A DNA stretch of 33,003 nt from Gammaproteobacteria bacterium (GCA_012103395.1 WLWV01000010.1:1-33003), one strand, 5' to 3'; shown: positions 18,086 through 28,638, counted from the first letter of the stretch. The notes: generated by a model from the letters alone, not told the origin. Program-made: numbers and translations.

Positions 18086-20014
18086 ATGTGTGGAATAACC
18101 GGCATCATCGATCTGAGTCATCAAACGGATGAGCGTGGGCTAAATGAAACAATTAAGCGGATGAACGATGCGCTATCGCGACGTGGCCCCGATGACGAAG
18201 GCGCTTGGGTTTGCGGTGAGGAGAAGCTCGCTTTGGGGCAAAGACGGTTGGCTGTTTTGGAACTATCCGAATTGGGGCATCAGCCTATCCTGTCGTCATC
18301 CAAACGTTATGCGATGACCTTTAACGGTGAAATATACAACTTCGTCGAGCTCGCTAATGAGTTGCAAAAGTATCGTAATGATTTTGCACCAAGCAGTGAC
18401 ACCCAGGTTTTGACCGCCGCTTTTGAACAGTGGGGTTTTCATGGCGCCGTAAGCCGACTTGAAGGAATGTTTGCCATTCTTTGTTTTGATCAAAAGCAAA
18501 AAGTACTTCACCTTGCACGGGATCGGCTGGGTGAAAAACCGCTGTACTTTGGCTGCCACGAAAACAGAATGTTGTTTGCATCAGAATTGAAAGCGATGCA
18601 TGGGGTGTTTGATGTTAAACCCGATGTGAATCTTCAGTCGTTGACGCTTTTTCTGCGTCATGGTTATGTTCCTGGACCACAGAGTATTTATCAGAATATC
18701 TTCAAATTGCCGCCTGGAACCATGCTAGATATCGATGTGAAAGGTGTTCGTCGGTATATAGAAAATCCAGCGCTGTTGTTGTCCGCAATGACCGCTTACT
18801 GGAAATTACCGGTGCACAAAGCGAGTGACTCTGGTAGGAAAATGAATCAGGTTGATTTTGAAGTCCAACTGCAGGGTGTGGTCGAACGTCAAATGCGGTC
18901 AGATGTTGATTTGGGTGCTTTCCTGTCCGGTGGCGTGGACTCTTCCACCATTGTTGCATTGATGCAGCGGTCAAGTAGCGAACAGGTGCGGACGTTTAGT
19001 ATTGGCTTCGAAGATGAAAACTTTAATGAAGCCCCTTATGCTAAAGCAGTTGCTGAGCACCTCAATACGGATCACCATGAACAGATAGTGAGCGCCAAGG
19101 AGGTCATGGACATCATTCCCGATTTGGCACAAATCTATGACGAACCTTTCGGTGACTCGTCCCAACTGCCAACGATATTGGTCAGTCGCATGGCGAGAGA
19201 ACATGTTACTGTCTGCTTGTCTGGAGATGGGGGAGACGAGCTCTTTGGCGGTTATGAGCGTTACTATTGGGCGGAAAAGGTCTGGAGATGCTGTGGTTGG
19301 ATGTCTCAGACGTCACGAGGAATTGTGGCTAGTCTGCTAAAGTTGATTGCAGCCGCTGACAGCCAGGTTTTGCCGAATGGCATTCGCCAGCATCTCGGCA
19401 AAATTCAACGTCTAGCGGCGTTACTTCCTGAGAGTGACCGCCAGCAGTTCTACCGTGGGCTTATCTCATCGCATTGTAATCCATCGAGGTTTGTATTGGG
19501 TGGGAGTGAACCTGAGTATGCGTTAACTCGCCCAGCACTGTCTGGGGAGCCATATCTCCATCAAATGATGTTTCTTGATCTGCATAACTACCTTCCGGAT
19601 GACATCCTCACCAAAGTCGATCGCGCTAGTATGTATTCTTCCCTTGAGCTGCGTGCTCCGTTGCTGGATCACCACATAGTGGAAACCGCCTGGCAGTTGC
19701 GATCTGATAATGGGGATTACCAGACTCACAGCAAAGTGGCGCTACGTACAATACTTTATCAGTTGGTGCCGAAATCATTGATAGAGAGACCCAAAAAGGG
19801 ATTCGCTATTCCGCTTAGAAATTGGCTTCGCGGCCCTCTCCGCCAATGGGCGGAAGGTCATATTAATCCTAGCCGAATCAAGCATGATGGTTTTCTTGAT
19901 AGCGATCGGGTAATGAGCGTTTGGAATGATTTTCAAAATGGTAAACCGGGGGCAGAGCACTTTCTCTGGAATGTGTTGATGTTTCAGTTATGGTATGAAA
20001 ACTGGCGAGAATGA
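18086..20014 (+). CDS. asnB: Asparagine synthase (glutamine-hydrolysing) family amidotransferase
   Basis: MCGITGI with Cys2 nucleophile, RRGPDDEGAW, FLSGGVDSSTIVALM PP-loop, LSGDGGDELFGGYERY. Confidence 0.95.
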   Translation: MCGITGIIDLSHQTDERGLNETIKRMNDALSRRGPDDEGAWVCGEEKLALGQRRLAVLELSELGHQPILSSSKRYAMTFNGEIYNFVELANELQKYRNDFAPSSDTQVLTAAFEQWGFHGAVSRLEGMFAILCFDQKQKVLHLARDRLGEKPLYFGCHENRMLFASELKAMHGVFDVKPDVNLQSLTLFLRHGYVPGPQSIYQNIFKLPPGTMLDIDVKGVRRYIENPALLLSAMTAYWKLPVHKASDSGRKMNQVDFEVQLQGVVERQMRSDVDLGAFLSGGVDSSTIVALMQRSSSEQVRTFSIGFEDENFNEAPYAKAVAEHLNTDHHEQIVSAKEVMDIIPDLAQIYDEPFGDSSQLPTILVSRMAREHVTVCLSGDGGDELFGGYERYYWAEKVWRCCGWMSQTSRGIVASLLKLIAAADSQVLPNGIRQHLGKIQRLAALLPESDRQQFYRGLISSHCNPSRFVLGGSEPEYALTRPALSGEPYLHQMMFLDLHNYLPDDILTKVDRASMYSSLELRAPLLDHHIVETAWQLRSDNGDYQTHSKVALRTILYQLVPKSLIERPKKGFAIPLRNWLRGPLRQWAEGHINPSRIKHDGFLDSDRVMSVWNDFQNGKPGAEHFLWNVLMFQLWYENWRE

Positions 20015-20151
20015 AACCTGCGTCTTCAGATTTAATGGGCAAGAAACAGAGTGCTGCGCAATTTTGGGGCAGCGCTGTGGGTCGAATCATACCCAGAGTA
20101 TTTCATTCATTAATCATCATGGAGCCGAGAAGGGCAAGACTGTGGAGTTAA
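20011..20151 (+). CDS. Possible 46-aa small ORF starting at an ATGA overlap with the asnB-like stop
   Basis: MKPASSDLMGKKQSAAQFWGSAVGRIIPRVFHSLIIMEPRRARLWS; read manually, absent from the supplied ORF list. Could be a gene remnant. Confidence 0.3.
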   Translation: MKPASSDLMGKKQSAAQFWGSAVGRIIPRVFHSLIIMEPRRARLWS

Positions 20152-20185
20152 GCATTGGGATCAGGGAATGGTTGATAGGCAGGGC

Positions 20186-21346
20186 ATGTTAGACAGATCC
20201 ACCACTCAGAGGCAGACCATTGTGGTGTGCCACAATACTTCGCGCTATTTGTGGCTACATTATGAACAAGTTTTGCGAGATCTCTCGAAGCAGTATCAGC
20301 GAGTTGTCTGTGTTACCCCTCGTGATGGAGATGAGGGAGCATTCGAAGAGGCGGGGTTGGTGTATGAGCCTATTTCCATTCATCAGCATGGTCTGAACCC
20401 CTTGCAGGAAACAAAATTTATCTGGGATCTGTATCGAATATATGAAAAATACAAACCCCATGTGGTACTAAACTTTAGTATTAAACCTTGTCTTTACGGC
20501 AGCCTTGCTGCAAGACTTGCTGGGGTCAGGCTAATTGGAAATATGGTGACTGGGTTAGGGTACGTTTTTTTGACGAAAACCCCATTGGCGAAAGCGATCC
20601 GATCAATGGTGACGATGTGGTACCGTTTGGTGTTGCGAAAGCAGGATTTGTTCTTCTTTCAGAACCCGGATGATTCTGCACTTTTCAAACAAGCGGGCAT
20701 TTCCCGTTTATGCCGATCCGTTACTTTGCCTGGAACGGGTATTGATACCGACCACTTCTATGGGAGGCCGGAGGTGCCTGAGAAAGGGAAAACCCGGTTT
20801 TTATATATCGGTAGGATGCTTAAAGATAAGGGCCTAAAGGAATACTACTTGGCCGCGTTGTCTCTGAAGAAAAGCTATCCAGAAATAAAGGTGGGTTTGT
20901 TGGGTCCTTTGGATCGTAACCCAAGTGCAATTCATAAGGACGAAATTGATCAATGGCATGACGAAGGAACCATCGAATACCTTGGCGAAACACGGGACGT
21001 GCGACCCTATTTGCTGCAGTCGAATGTGTTTGTGTTGCCCTCATATCGAGAAGGGTTGCCGAGGTCTGGTTTAGAAGCAATGTCAATGGGTCGCCCCGTG
21101 ATCACGACGGATGTGCCAGGCTGTCGAGAATTGGTTGTGGATCAAGAAAATGGATATTTGATTGAAGCTCGCAACGTGGAACAATTGGCAAAAGCGATGG
21201 AAGCCTTCATTCTAAAACCGGCGCTTTGTAATACCATGGGTGCGGCATCTAGAAAACGATGTTGCGCATTTTTTGATGTTGCGTTCGTTTCCGAGCGAAT
21301 ACTTGAGCGACTAACAGAGCCAGATCAGAAAATATCAGATTCATGA
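20186..21346 (+). CDS. GT4 family glycosyltransferase (PglA/WbpX-like group)
   Basis: CHNTSRYLWLHYEQVL, VLNFSIKPCLYGSLAARLAGV, GRMLKDKGLKEYYLAA, LPSYREGLPRSGLEAMSMGRPVITTDVPGCRE. ORF opens at 20168. Confidence 0.92.
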   Translation: MLDRSTTQRQTIVVCHNTSRYLWLHYEQVLRDLSKQYQRVVCVTPRDGDEGAFEEAGLVYEPISIHQHGLNPLQETKFIWDLYRIYEKYKPHVVLNFSIKPCLYGSLAARLAGVRLIGNMVTGLGYVFLTKTPLAKAIRSMVTMWYRLVLRKQDLFFFQNPDDSALFKQAGISRLCRSVTLPGTGIDTDHFYGRPEVPEKGKTRFLYIGRMLKDKGLKEYYLAALSLKKSYPEIKVGLLGPLDRNPSAIHKDEIDQWHDEGTIEYLGETRDVRPYLLQSNVFVLPSYREGLPRSGLEAMSMGRPVITTDVPGCRELVVDQENGYLIEARNVEQLAKAMEAFILKPALCNTMGAASRKRCCAFFDVAFVSERILERLTEPDQKISDS

Positions 21347-22656
21347 GCAATTCCAACACTCGGTTATTCTGGATAAGTGTGTTAACGCTTACTGACGCAA
21401 TGCTCCTTGTCGCCTCGTTCTACTTGAACAGCTATTGGGTTTATGGGAGCTACAAAATGGGTAGCGCCTTCGGCCTAGGTGTCATCATTTTGATCTCTTT
21501 GTTATCAGTTTATCTGTTCAGTGGGTATGTTATTCGAAGGCAATTGTCCTTCATTCACATCCCGGGAAACATGAGTATTGCCATACTGTTCTCCGGCGTT
21601 GTGATTACCGCAATTGGATACGTTACTCAGTTGATTCAAACTGACATCTACTTTTGGCGAACACAGTTTATCTTTTCTATGCTGACGTTTGGTTGTTGGT
21701 TGGTGATATCAAGGGTTTTTCTGAGGATATTGATCCAAAAAGTTACCACTGAGCCTATTTGGGGGGTGATCGGTGACAAAGAAAACGGAGAGATTATCGC
21801 GAAGGACTTCAAAGTGATCTATGGTGAAGGGCAGTTTAGGCGTTTCGATGATCTCAACCATGTGGACAGCGCCGCTTTACGAGGTGTGATTATTTTGCCC
21901 GATATGATTGATGACGCAATCGCCCACGAACTTATCGCTATTAGGCTGGGTGGTACGCGGGTTTTTAATGTGGCGGAGTTTTATGAGCGGTTTCTTTATA
22001 AGGTACCGTTACAATTTTTGCGTAAAGTGTGGTTTGCCACCAGTGCAGAGTTTGGTTTGATTCACCACGATATTGTACTTCGTGCGAAACGGGTTGTGGA
22101 CATCATATTGTCAGTTATGCTTCTGAGTACACTATTCCCTATGATGATTTTGGTTGGTTTGGTCGTTTTTGCCTATGACCGAGGCCCTGCATTTTATAGC
22201 CAGATTCGAGTGGGAGTGAACGGTGAGCTATTTCGGGTATACAAATTTCGTACCATGGTCACGGACGCTGAAAAGGAAGGAGGGCACCAATGGGCGGCGA
22301 AAGAAGATAATCGGATTACAAGTATTGGTCGGGTGCTACGAGCAACCCGGTTGGACGAGTTACCTCAATTATGGAATGTGTTGCGTGGAGACATGAGTTT
22401 TATTGGTCCGAGACCAGAACGTCCCGAATTTGTGACTGAGCTGGAAAAAGCGATTCCCTTTTATCAGTATCGCCACGTGGTAAAACCGGGCTTAACTGGG
22501 TGGGCGCAGGTGATGTACCCCTATGGCGCTAGTCAGGAAGACTCAGAAAGAAAACTTGAGTATGACCTTTATTATATTCGCCATTTTTCGTTGATGCTTG
22601 ATGTTTTTATCGTACTAAAAACAATCAGAGTCGTGTTGTTTGGTCGGGGCCGATAA
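21343..22656 (+). CDS. Exopolysaccharide biosynthesis polyprenyl glycosylphosphotransferase (initiating enzyme)
   Basis: Several N-terminal TMs; KFRTMVTDAEKEG, RATRLDELPQLWNVLRGDMSFIGPRPERPEFV, KPGLTGWAQVMYPYGAS bacterial sugar transferase signature. Confidence 0.95.
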   Translation: MSNSNTRLFWISVLTLTDAMLLVASFYLNSYWVYGSYKMGSAFGLGVIILISLLSVYLFSGYVIRRQLSFIHIPGNMSIAILFSGVVITAIGYVTQLIQTDIYFWRTQFIFSMLTFGCWLVISRVFLRILIQKVTTEPIWGVIGDKENGEIIAKDFKVIYGEGQFRRFDDLNHVDSAALRGVIILPDMIDDAIAHELIAIRLGGTRVFNVAEFYERFLYKVPLQFLRKVWFATSAEFGLIHHDIVLRAKRVVDIILSVMLLSTLFPMMILVGLVVFAYDRGPAFYSQIRVGVNGELFRVYKFRTMVTDAEKEGGHQWAAKEDNRITSIGRVLRATRLDELPQLWNVLRGDMSFIGPRPERPEFVTELEKAIPFYQYRHVVKPGLTGWAQVMYPYGASQEDSERKLEYDLYYIRHFSLMLDVFIVLKTIRVVLFGRGR

Positions 22657-24609
22657 ATGTTATTCGCACTGTTATATGCCTTTTGTCTAATTATTCCCGG
22701 TTGGACAATACTGTCACTGTTTCGAATCACGGGCATCGCTAACGGGTATTTATACCCAATTGCTTCATTAGGCTTTTTTATTGGTTTGAGTGTTCTTTTC
22801 TCTTTGGCTGATTTGCCTGTTTCCTGGTTTTCCACGAGCTATTTTCTATTTGTGTTCTGTCTGCTAGCGGTCGTGTTAGGCCGTTTGTTTCCAGTACTTG
22901 GCCGAGAGGTGGATTGGTCGCAGATAACGACGGGCATAGAGTGGAAATTCATCCTACCCTCAGTAGTATTGGCCGTATCGTTGTTTTATGCGATTACTGT
23001 TGGCCCCTATATGGAAATCCCCGGTGATCCGTTATGGCATATGCTGAAAATTGGGAATGCAGTAGAGCATTGGAGTACAAGTGAGATTTGGGCGTTCAAA
23101 ATAAAAAAAGAGGTGCTAACTACCCCGAACTATCACTGGTACCATTTCTGTGGATGGCTAATTAGTTTAACTAAAACCAATTTTCAGCAGGCTATGAACA
23201 GTATTTGGGTTGTGAACTTTGCCACGTTTACTACTGCGTTTTACTGGTTTGCCATGCGGTTGTTCCGGGACACTAAACTCAGTGACTTGCAACGGACTTG
23301 GGCGGCGATATTAGCCGTGGTATTTTTGGTTTTGCATTTTGGTATTGGGCCTTTCAGTTATGTTCGTTATTATGTTTTTGCACCATCCTTTATGGCACTA
23401 ATTGGGTATTGGTCGGTACTCATTGTGATCTGGGATTTTCTTTCAGGGCGAACCGGTATTTTGAAAACGGTTTTGCTTGGTGGCTTTCTGTCGTTTGCAA
23501 CGATGTTGCTGCACCATCAAGAAGTACTATTCATTGGGGTAATGGCCGTTCTCCTGACGGGCGCAATGTTTTGGCGTTGGTTGTTTTCCGGAACTGGTTA
23601 TCCTTGGCAAGACTTGGGGCCAAGACTGAGAAATAGTCGGTCGGCACAAATCATCTGTGCTTCGTTTCTTCTCGTGATCGTGGGATATCTGATACTTCAT
23701 GGGTATTTGTATATTTCACGAGTTCGCAACTACGCTTTGGAAGGTGGCTGGCTGATGCCGGTTAGCCAAACAGCTCCAATTCTAAAACACCTTTTTATCC
23801 TTAAGCCAAGTGGGCAGTTCTACCAAGTGTTGACAGTTTGGGGTGTATGGGGATATCTGGCTTACTTTTTGCATGCGCGAAAGGTCGCATTTCCTTTGGT
23901 GGTTGCTGCGGGAATATGGTCACCGTTATGGACCGTGTTTAATCCAGTGTTCATTGATTTTTTTCTGCGGATGACTTACCCCGAAGTGGTGTGGCGATTA
24001 GTTTACATCGTGCCCATGGAACTGGCGTTAGCATTGCTTGTGGTTACTTGGTGGGCTGATTTTTCAATGAAAAAAATCCAATCCTCCAAGCTTGGAGTGA
24101 TTATCTCGGGATTGTTTATCATTCTCTCCTTTACCTTGTTGTGGCCATTCAATACCAGTTTCGTCAATAACCAATACGACAAATTTGGAATGTTGAAATC
24201 AGTGAATGAAGATATGGATCAGCGATTGTTGAATGATCTAATTACTCACCTAGAACGGATTTCCAAAACTCAAGTATTAACTGATCAGATAACCGGCTAT
24301 GTCGTCAATGCATTTACCAAGCATCAATACAATGGACACAAGTTCTATGGACACGGTGCGTTAAACACCAATCGTACGAATTACAAACTTGAAGATTTTG
24401 AATCTTATGCTGACGGATTATTGGTGGTGAATCAGCGACGAGGATCGGTGAGTAAAACAGGTCGTGTTTCCGGCCATTGGCCCACTAACGTTCGGTTGTA
24501 TTCAGATTGGTATAGCCAAGATTTTCTGGTGTTTATAAAAAATAACTCAGACTACTTTGAGCTAGTTGAAACCTTGTCGGACATATCGATTTATCGTATC
24601 CACCTTTGA
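22657..24609 (+). CDS. Large multi-pass membrane protein of unknown function, possibly GT-C-like
   Basis: 650-aa ORF with more than 10 hydrophobic segments, abutting the upstream gene. Confidence 0.65.
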   Translation: MLFALLYAFCLIIPGWTILSLFRITGIANGYLYPIASLGFFIGLSVLFSLADLPVSWFSTSYFLFVFCLLAVVLGRLFPVLGREVDWSQITTGIEWKFILPSVVLAVSLFYAITVGPYMEIPGDPLWHMLKIGNAVEHWSTSEIWAFKIKKEVLTTPNYHWYHFCGWLISLTKTNFQQAMNSIWVVNFATFTTAFYWFAMRLFRDTKLSDLQRTWAAILAVVFLVLHFGIGPFSYVRYYVFAPSFMALIGYWSVLIVIWDFLSGRTGILKTVLLGGFLSFATMLLHHQEVLFIGVMAVLLTGAMFWRWLFSGTGYPWQDLGPRLRNSRSAQIICASFLLVIVGYLILHGYLYISRVRNYALEGGWLMPVSQTAPILKHLFILKPSGQFYQVLTVWGVWGYLAYFLHARKVAFPLVVAAGIWSPLWTVFNPVFIDFFLRMTYPEVVWRLVYIVPMELALALLVVTWWADFSMKKIQSSKLGVIISGLFIILSFTLLWPFNTSFVNNQYDKFGMLKSVNEDMDQRLLNDLITHLERISKTQVLTDQITGYVVNAFTKHQYNGHKFYGHGALNTNRTNYKLEDFESYADGLLVVNQRRGSVSKTGRVSGHWPTNVRLYSDWYSQDFLVFIKNNSDYFELVETLSDISIYRIHL

Positions 24610-24843
24610 AGTTGATTCACGGAATAAATTGTCGATGACCAACTCAAACCCACGTTATCTCAAGTGCTATCGGAGTCTGACAAACGGCAAACGTTAGGTT
24701 TGTTTCGTTTGAGCTTACAAAGGGCGTTCTATCGAAGGTAGCGCTAGGTTAGTGAAAATGGCCAACCGTGATTCTGCATCCCATGGTTATCATTAATGGC
24801 ATTCTTTCATACGCCGAGGGTGTCTGCTCCAGGGGAGGTACAC

Positions 24844-24939
24844 ATGAATGGATTCAGGTCGATGATAGGCTGGCAGATAACCGATGGGATTGATCGAAAT
24901 GCTAAGCTTGGTGGCGAGATTTGTGAATCAACTCATTGA
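24844..24939 (+). other. Possible 31-codon leader ORF with a strong Shine-Dalgarno sequence in the 537-bp intergenic region
   Basis: AGGGGAGGTACACATG...; MNGFRSMIGWQITDGIDRNAKLGGEICESTH read manually. Confidence 0.25.
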
Positions 24940-25146
24940 AAAATAACAATATTTACATTTTCCAGTTCAGGGTTTCGCTGCTTTACGGACTAGACAGTAT
25001 TCCTCTGTCAGATTACAATTCGTGCCTCTTCACTGCTCGCGTGGGTGGTAGAGCGTCCATAGAATCAAACCGATCGATTGGGGGCGCCAAAACCATAAGT
25101 ATTTACAAATATTATCGGAATCCGCAATAGTCCTTGGCAAGTCATC

Positions 25147-26430
25147 ATGAGTATTAAAATTGGAATAATTGGACTTGGATACGTGGGCCTCCAGCTAGCG
25201 GTAGCGCTGGGCCGTCGATATAATACGATCGGGTATGATCTGAGTCAGGCGAAAATTACCGACTATCGAAAGGGTATCGATGTTACCGGAGAAGTTTCTC
25301 CTGATCAGTTTATCGAAGCATCCCAGTTAGTTTTTGCGGATGGCCCTGAGGAACTGGCCCAGCTGGATGTTTATATTGTCGCTGTCCCAACACCGGTTGA
25401 CGCCTCGAATCGCCCAGATCTGACACCATTGGTTTCCGCTAGCAAGACCGTTGGTGGGCAAATAAAGAAGGGCTCCATCGTTGTTTACGAATCCACTGTT
25501 TTTCCAGGTGCAACGGAGGACGTGTGTGTGCCTGAGCTTGAAAGAGCTTCTGGGTTGACGTGGTTAGATGATTTCAATGTGGGCTATTCGCCGGAGAGAA
25601 TTAATCCGGGTGACAAGGAACACACCTTGACGAGAATTGTGAAGGTAGTGGCCGGTGACACCCCATTGGTATTGGATCAATTAGCTGAAATCTATGGTTC
25701 AGTGGTCGATGCAGGTGTTCATCGTGCGTCCAGCATTCGGGTCGCAGAGGCCGCCAAGGTCATTGAAAATACACAACGGGACTTGAATATTGCTTTCGTC
25801 AATGAATTGGCGGTTTTGTTTGATCGTCTAGATATTGATACTAATGAAGTTCTGGATGCGGCGGAAACAAAATGGAACTTCCTGAAGTTCAGACCGGGAC
25901 TTGTGGGAGGGCATTGTATCGGTGTCGATCCATATTACCTTACTGACAAGGCGCAATCTGTTGGTTATCTTCCTGAAGTTATTCTCGCCGGCCGCAGAAT
26001 CAATGGCTCAATGGGTAAGTTCATTGCTGAGAAGACGATCAAAGGGATATTGTCATCGTCGGGAAATTCGGTTTCTCGCGAGGTTGTTATTTGCGGTTTA
26101 ACGTTTAAAGAGAATTGCCCAGATTTGCGCAATAGCCAGGTGATAACAATTATCTGTGAATTACAGGCCTTCGGTTTCAATGTTTCCGTTCATGATCCTG
26201 TGGCGAATACCTCGGAAGCTCGTCGTGAGTATGGTGTTGACCTCAAGTCCTGGGACGAATTACCCAAGGCAGCGGCAATCATTCTTGCGGTTCCTCATGC
26301 GGAACTGGCAGCGCATAGCGTTAAAACTTACGTAGAAAGAATGTTGCCCCAAGGGATTTTTATTGATGTAAAAGGCATTAAGTCGAAAGAAGAATTTAGC
26401 CAGGCTGAACGAAAATACTGGTCACTATAG
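25147..26430 (+). CDS. tviB: TviB/WbpA-like nucleotide-sugar (UDP-HexNAc) 6-dehydrogenase
   Basis: GIIGLGYVGLQLAVALGRRY, VAVPTPVDASNRPDL, YESTVFPGATEDVCVPELE, GYSPERINPGDKEHTL, FRPGLVGGHCIGVDPYYLT catalytic Cys region. Confidence 0.93.
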   Translation: MSIKIGIIGLGYVGLQLAVALGRRYNTIGYDLSQAKITDYRKGIDVTGEVSPDQFIEASQLVFADGPEELAQLDVYIVAVPTPVDASNRPDLTPLVSASKTVGGQIKKGSIVVYESTVFPGATEDVCVPELERASGLTWLDDFNVGYSPERINPGDKEHTLTRIVKVVAGDTPLVLDQLAEIYGSVVDAGVHRASSIRVAEAAKVIENTQRDLNIAFVNELAVLFDRLDIDTNEVLDAAETKWNFLKFRPGLVGGHCIGVDPYYLTDKAQSVGYLPEVILAGRRINGSMGKFIAEKTIKGILSSSGNSVSREVVICGLTFKENCPDLRNSQVITIICELQAFGFNVSVHDPVANTSEARREYGVDLKSWDELPKAAAIILAVPHAELAAHSVKTYVERMLPQGIFIDVKGIKSKEEFSQAERKYWSL

Positions 26431-26450
26431 ACTCGGAGTAAAAAGAGAAA

Positions 26451-27458
26451 ATGCGCGTACTAATCACTGGAGCAGCAGGTTTTATCGGTTCTACCTTGGG
26501 CCATCGATTGCTAGATCGTGGGGACACGGTAATTGGTATTGATGATCTGAATGACTACTATGACGTTAACTTGAAAAAAGCGCGCCTTGCCCGTTTGCAA
26601 GATCGTGACAACTTTTCTTGTTCACATTTCGATATTGCGGATCGGGAAAAAGTGGCGGAGTTGTTTTCCAATAATGAAATTGACACCGTGGTAAATTTGG
26701 CGGCACAAGCTGGTGTGCGTTACTCTATTGAAAACCCACATGCTTATGTGGATTCAAATATTGTTGGCTTTTGTAATATTCTCGAAGGTTGCCGACACAA
26801 TGGCATTGAGCATTTGGTTTATGCTTCTTCTAGTTCGGTTTATGGCGCTAATACTAAGTTGCCCTTTGCTGAGACGGACAATGTGGACCACCCTATTTCA
26901 TTGTACGCTGCAAGTAAAAAGGCTAATGAGCTAATGGCCCATTGCTATTCCAATTTATACAATTTGCCTACTACCGGTTTGCGATTCTTTACCGTTTATG
27001 GCCCTTGGGGTAGACCGGATATGGCGTTGTTTCTATTCACAAAGGGAATTCTGGCTGGAGAGCCAATTCCAGTTTTTAATAATGGAAACATGATTCGAGA
27101 TTTTACTTTCGTGGAAGATATTGTTGAGGGTGTTATGCGGGTAATCGATCGGGTTCCCGAAAGTGATAATGAATGGACGGGCGAATCACCAAATCCAGCG
27201 ACGAGTAAATCGCCTTATCGAATTTACAACATCGGAAACAGCGCACCGCAAAATTTGATGCGCTACATCGAAGTGTTAGAAGAAAACTTGGGCGTGAAAG
27301 CGAATTACAATTTTATGCCCATGCAGCCAGGAGACGTTCCAGCTACTCAAGCCGATACCAATCGCTTGCAAAATGACACTGGTTACAAACCGGACACTAC
27401 CATTGAGACGGGAGTGGCCAAATTTGTTGAGTGGTACAAAGGATACTACCAAATTTGA
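26451..27458 (+). CDS. NAD-dependent epimerase, UDP-glucuronate 4-epimerase (CapI/LspL)-like
   Basis: [95 protein letters not shown]. Confidence 0.93.
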   Translation: MRVLITGAAGFIGSTLGHRLLDRGDTVIGIDDLNDYYDVNLKKARLARLQDRDNFSCSHFDIADREKVAELFSNNEIDTVVNLAAQAGVRYSIENPHAYVDSNIVGFCNILEGCRHNGIEHLVYASSSSVYGANTKLPFAETDNVDHPISLYAASKKANELMAHCYSNLYNLPTTGLRFFTVYGPWGRPDMALFLFTKGILAGEPIPVFNNGNMIRDFTFVEDIVEGVMRVIDRVPESDNEWTGESPNPATSKSPYRIYNIGNSAPQNLMRYIEVLEENLGVKANYNFMPMQPGDVPATQADTNRLQNDTGYKPDTTIETGVAKFVEWYKGYYQI

Positions 27459-27486
27459 TTTCTAGAAAAACTAACCGAGTATTCCT

Positions 27487-28617
27487 ATGCGGTTGATGTT
27501 ACTTTTTTCGTTTGGAACGACCTTGGATACTTGGGTTAAACAAGGACTTGTCGCCCGGGAAAACCGTTACTATTCTCTTTTTAATGAATATGATGTCGAT
27601 GTTGAGTTTTTGACCTATGGTGAAAATGATCAACAGCATCAGCCATACCTGGGGAAAGTAGGGATACTGCCAAAAAAAAAGATCAATCATCTGCTGATCT
27701 ATGCCGTGCTGGCACCATTTTTACATTGGAAGTCTTTTAGAAAAACGACGATTTTTAAATCTAACCAATCCCAGGGATCATTGGTTGGCCTGCTTGGACG
27801 AATTTTGGTTAGAGGATCAAGATTTGTGGTTCGATGTGGTTGGGTACGAACCAAGGAAATGATGATTAAGGAGCAGGGGCTTCAAGGATGGCGTATGAAA
27901 AAAGCGCTGTTTATGGAGTGGCTTGGGTTTCGTTTTTCTGATGCGATTATCGCTGTGACTCCTTCTGACGCTCGATACGTTTCAGAGAATTACGGAATTA
28001 GTCCGAGAAAAATCACAGTCATCCCCAATGCGGTAGATGAGAAACTGTATTCCTACGAAGATCATCCGGTATCAGTCAAGGAGAAACTTAAAATTGTATT
28101 GATTGGTCGATTGGTACAAATGAAAAATTTCCAGGGAGTACTGCACGGATTGGCAAAGCTTAATCGACCCTGTGAAGTAACGGTTATTGGCGATGGGCCA
28201 TATAAGGTTGAGCTTGAGAAAATCGTGTTGATGCACGGTCTGGATGTCAACTTCCTTGCCAATGTTGGAAATGATCAGATTCCAAAAATATTAGCGAAAC
28301 ATAATCTATTTATGATTATTCAAACTCACGCGTCAGGAATGCCTAAAGTTATTTTGGAGGCAATGTCTGCTGGCCTATTGACGATATCGTCGAATATTCG
28401 AACTCATCGAGAGTTGATCGAACATGGCGAGAATGGGTTCCTTTGTGAACAGAGTGGGGATGATATCGCTCAATGTATGCAGGAAGTCCTCGGATTGCCT
28501 GATGAGACACTTAACGCGATTCGTAAAAAGGCTAGGACTGATGTTGAGGAGCGCTATAGCATGACTGAATGTGTGAAAAAGGAAATGGCCTTATACAAAT
28601 GCTTGTTGAAAAAGTAA
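27487..28617 (+). CDS. GT4 family glycosyltransferase
   Basis: VIPNAVDEKLYS, IGRLVQMKNFQGVLHGL, HASGMPKVILEAMSAGLLTI. Confidence 0.9.
   Translation: MRLMLLFSFGTTLDTWVKQGLVARENRYYSLFNEYDVDVEFLTYGENDQQHQPYLGKVGILPKKKINHLLIYAVLAPFLHWKSFRKTTIFKSNQSQGSLVGLLGRILVRGSRFVVRCGWVRTKEMMIKEQGLQGWRMKKALFMEWLGFRFSDAIIAVTPSDARYVSENYGISPRKITVIPNAVDEKLYSYEDHPVSVKEKLKIVLIGRLVQMKNFQGVLHGLAKLNRPCEVTVIGDGPYKVELEKIVLMHGLDVNFLANVGNDQIPKILAKHNLFMIIQTHASGMPKVILEAMSAGLLTISSNIRTHRELIEHGENGFLCEQSGDDIAQCMQEVLGLPDETLNAIRKKARTDVEERYSMTECVKKEMALYKCLLKK
27672..27680 (+). repeat. A9 homopolymer inside a GT4 coding sequence
   Basis: CTGCCAAAAAAAAAGATC read directly (encodes PKKK). Confidence 0.85.
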
Positions 28618-28638
28618 CTTTAAAACTAAACACAACCG

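Noticed and set aside
24936-25130. 64-aa ORF in the intergenic gap
   Set aside because: No family resemblance, low-complexity composition, no convincing RBS.
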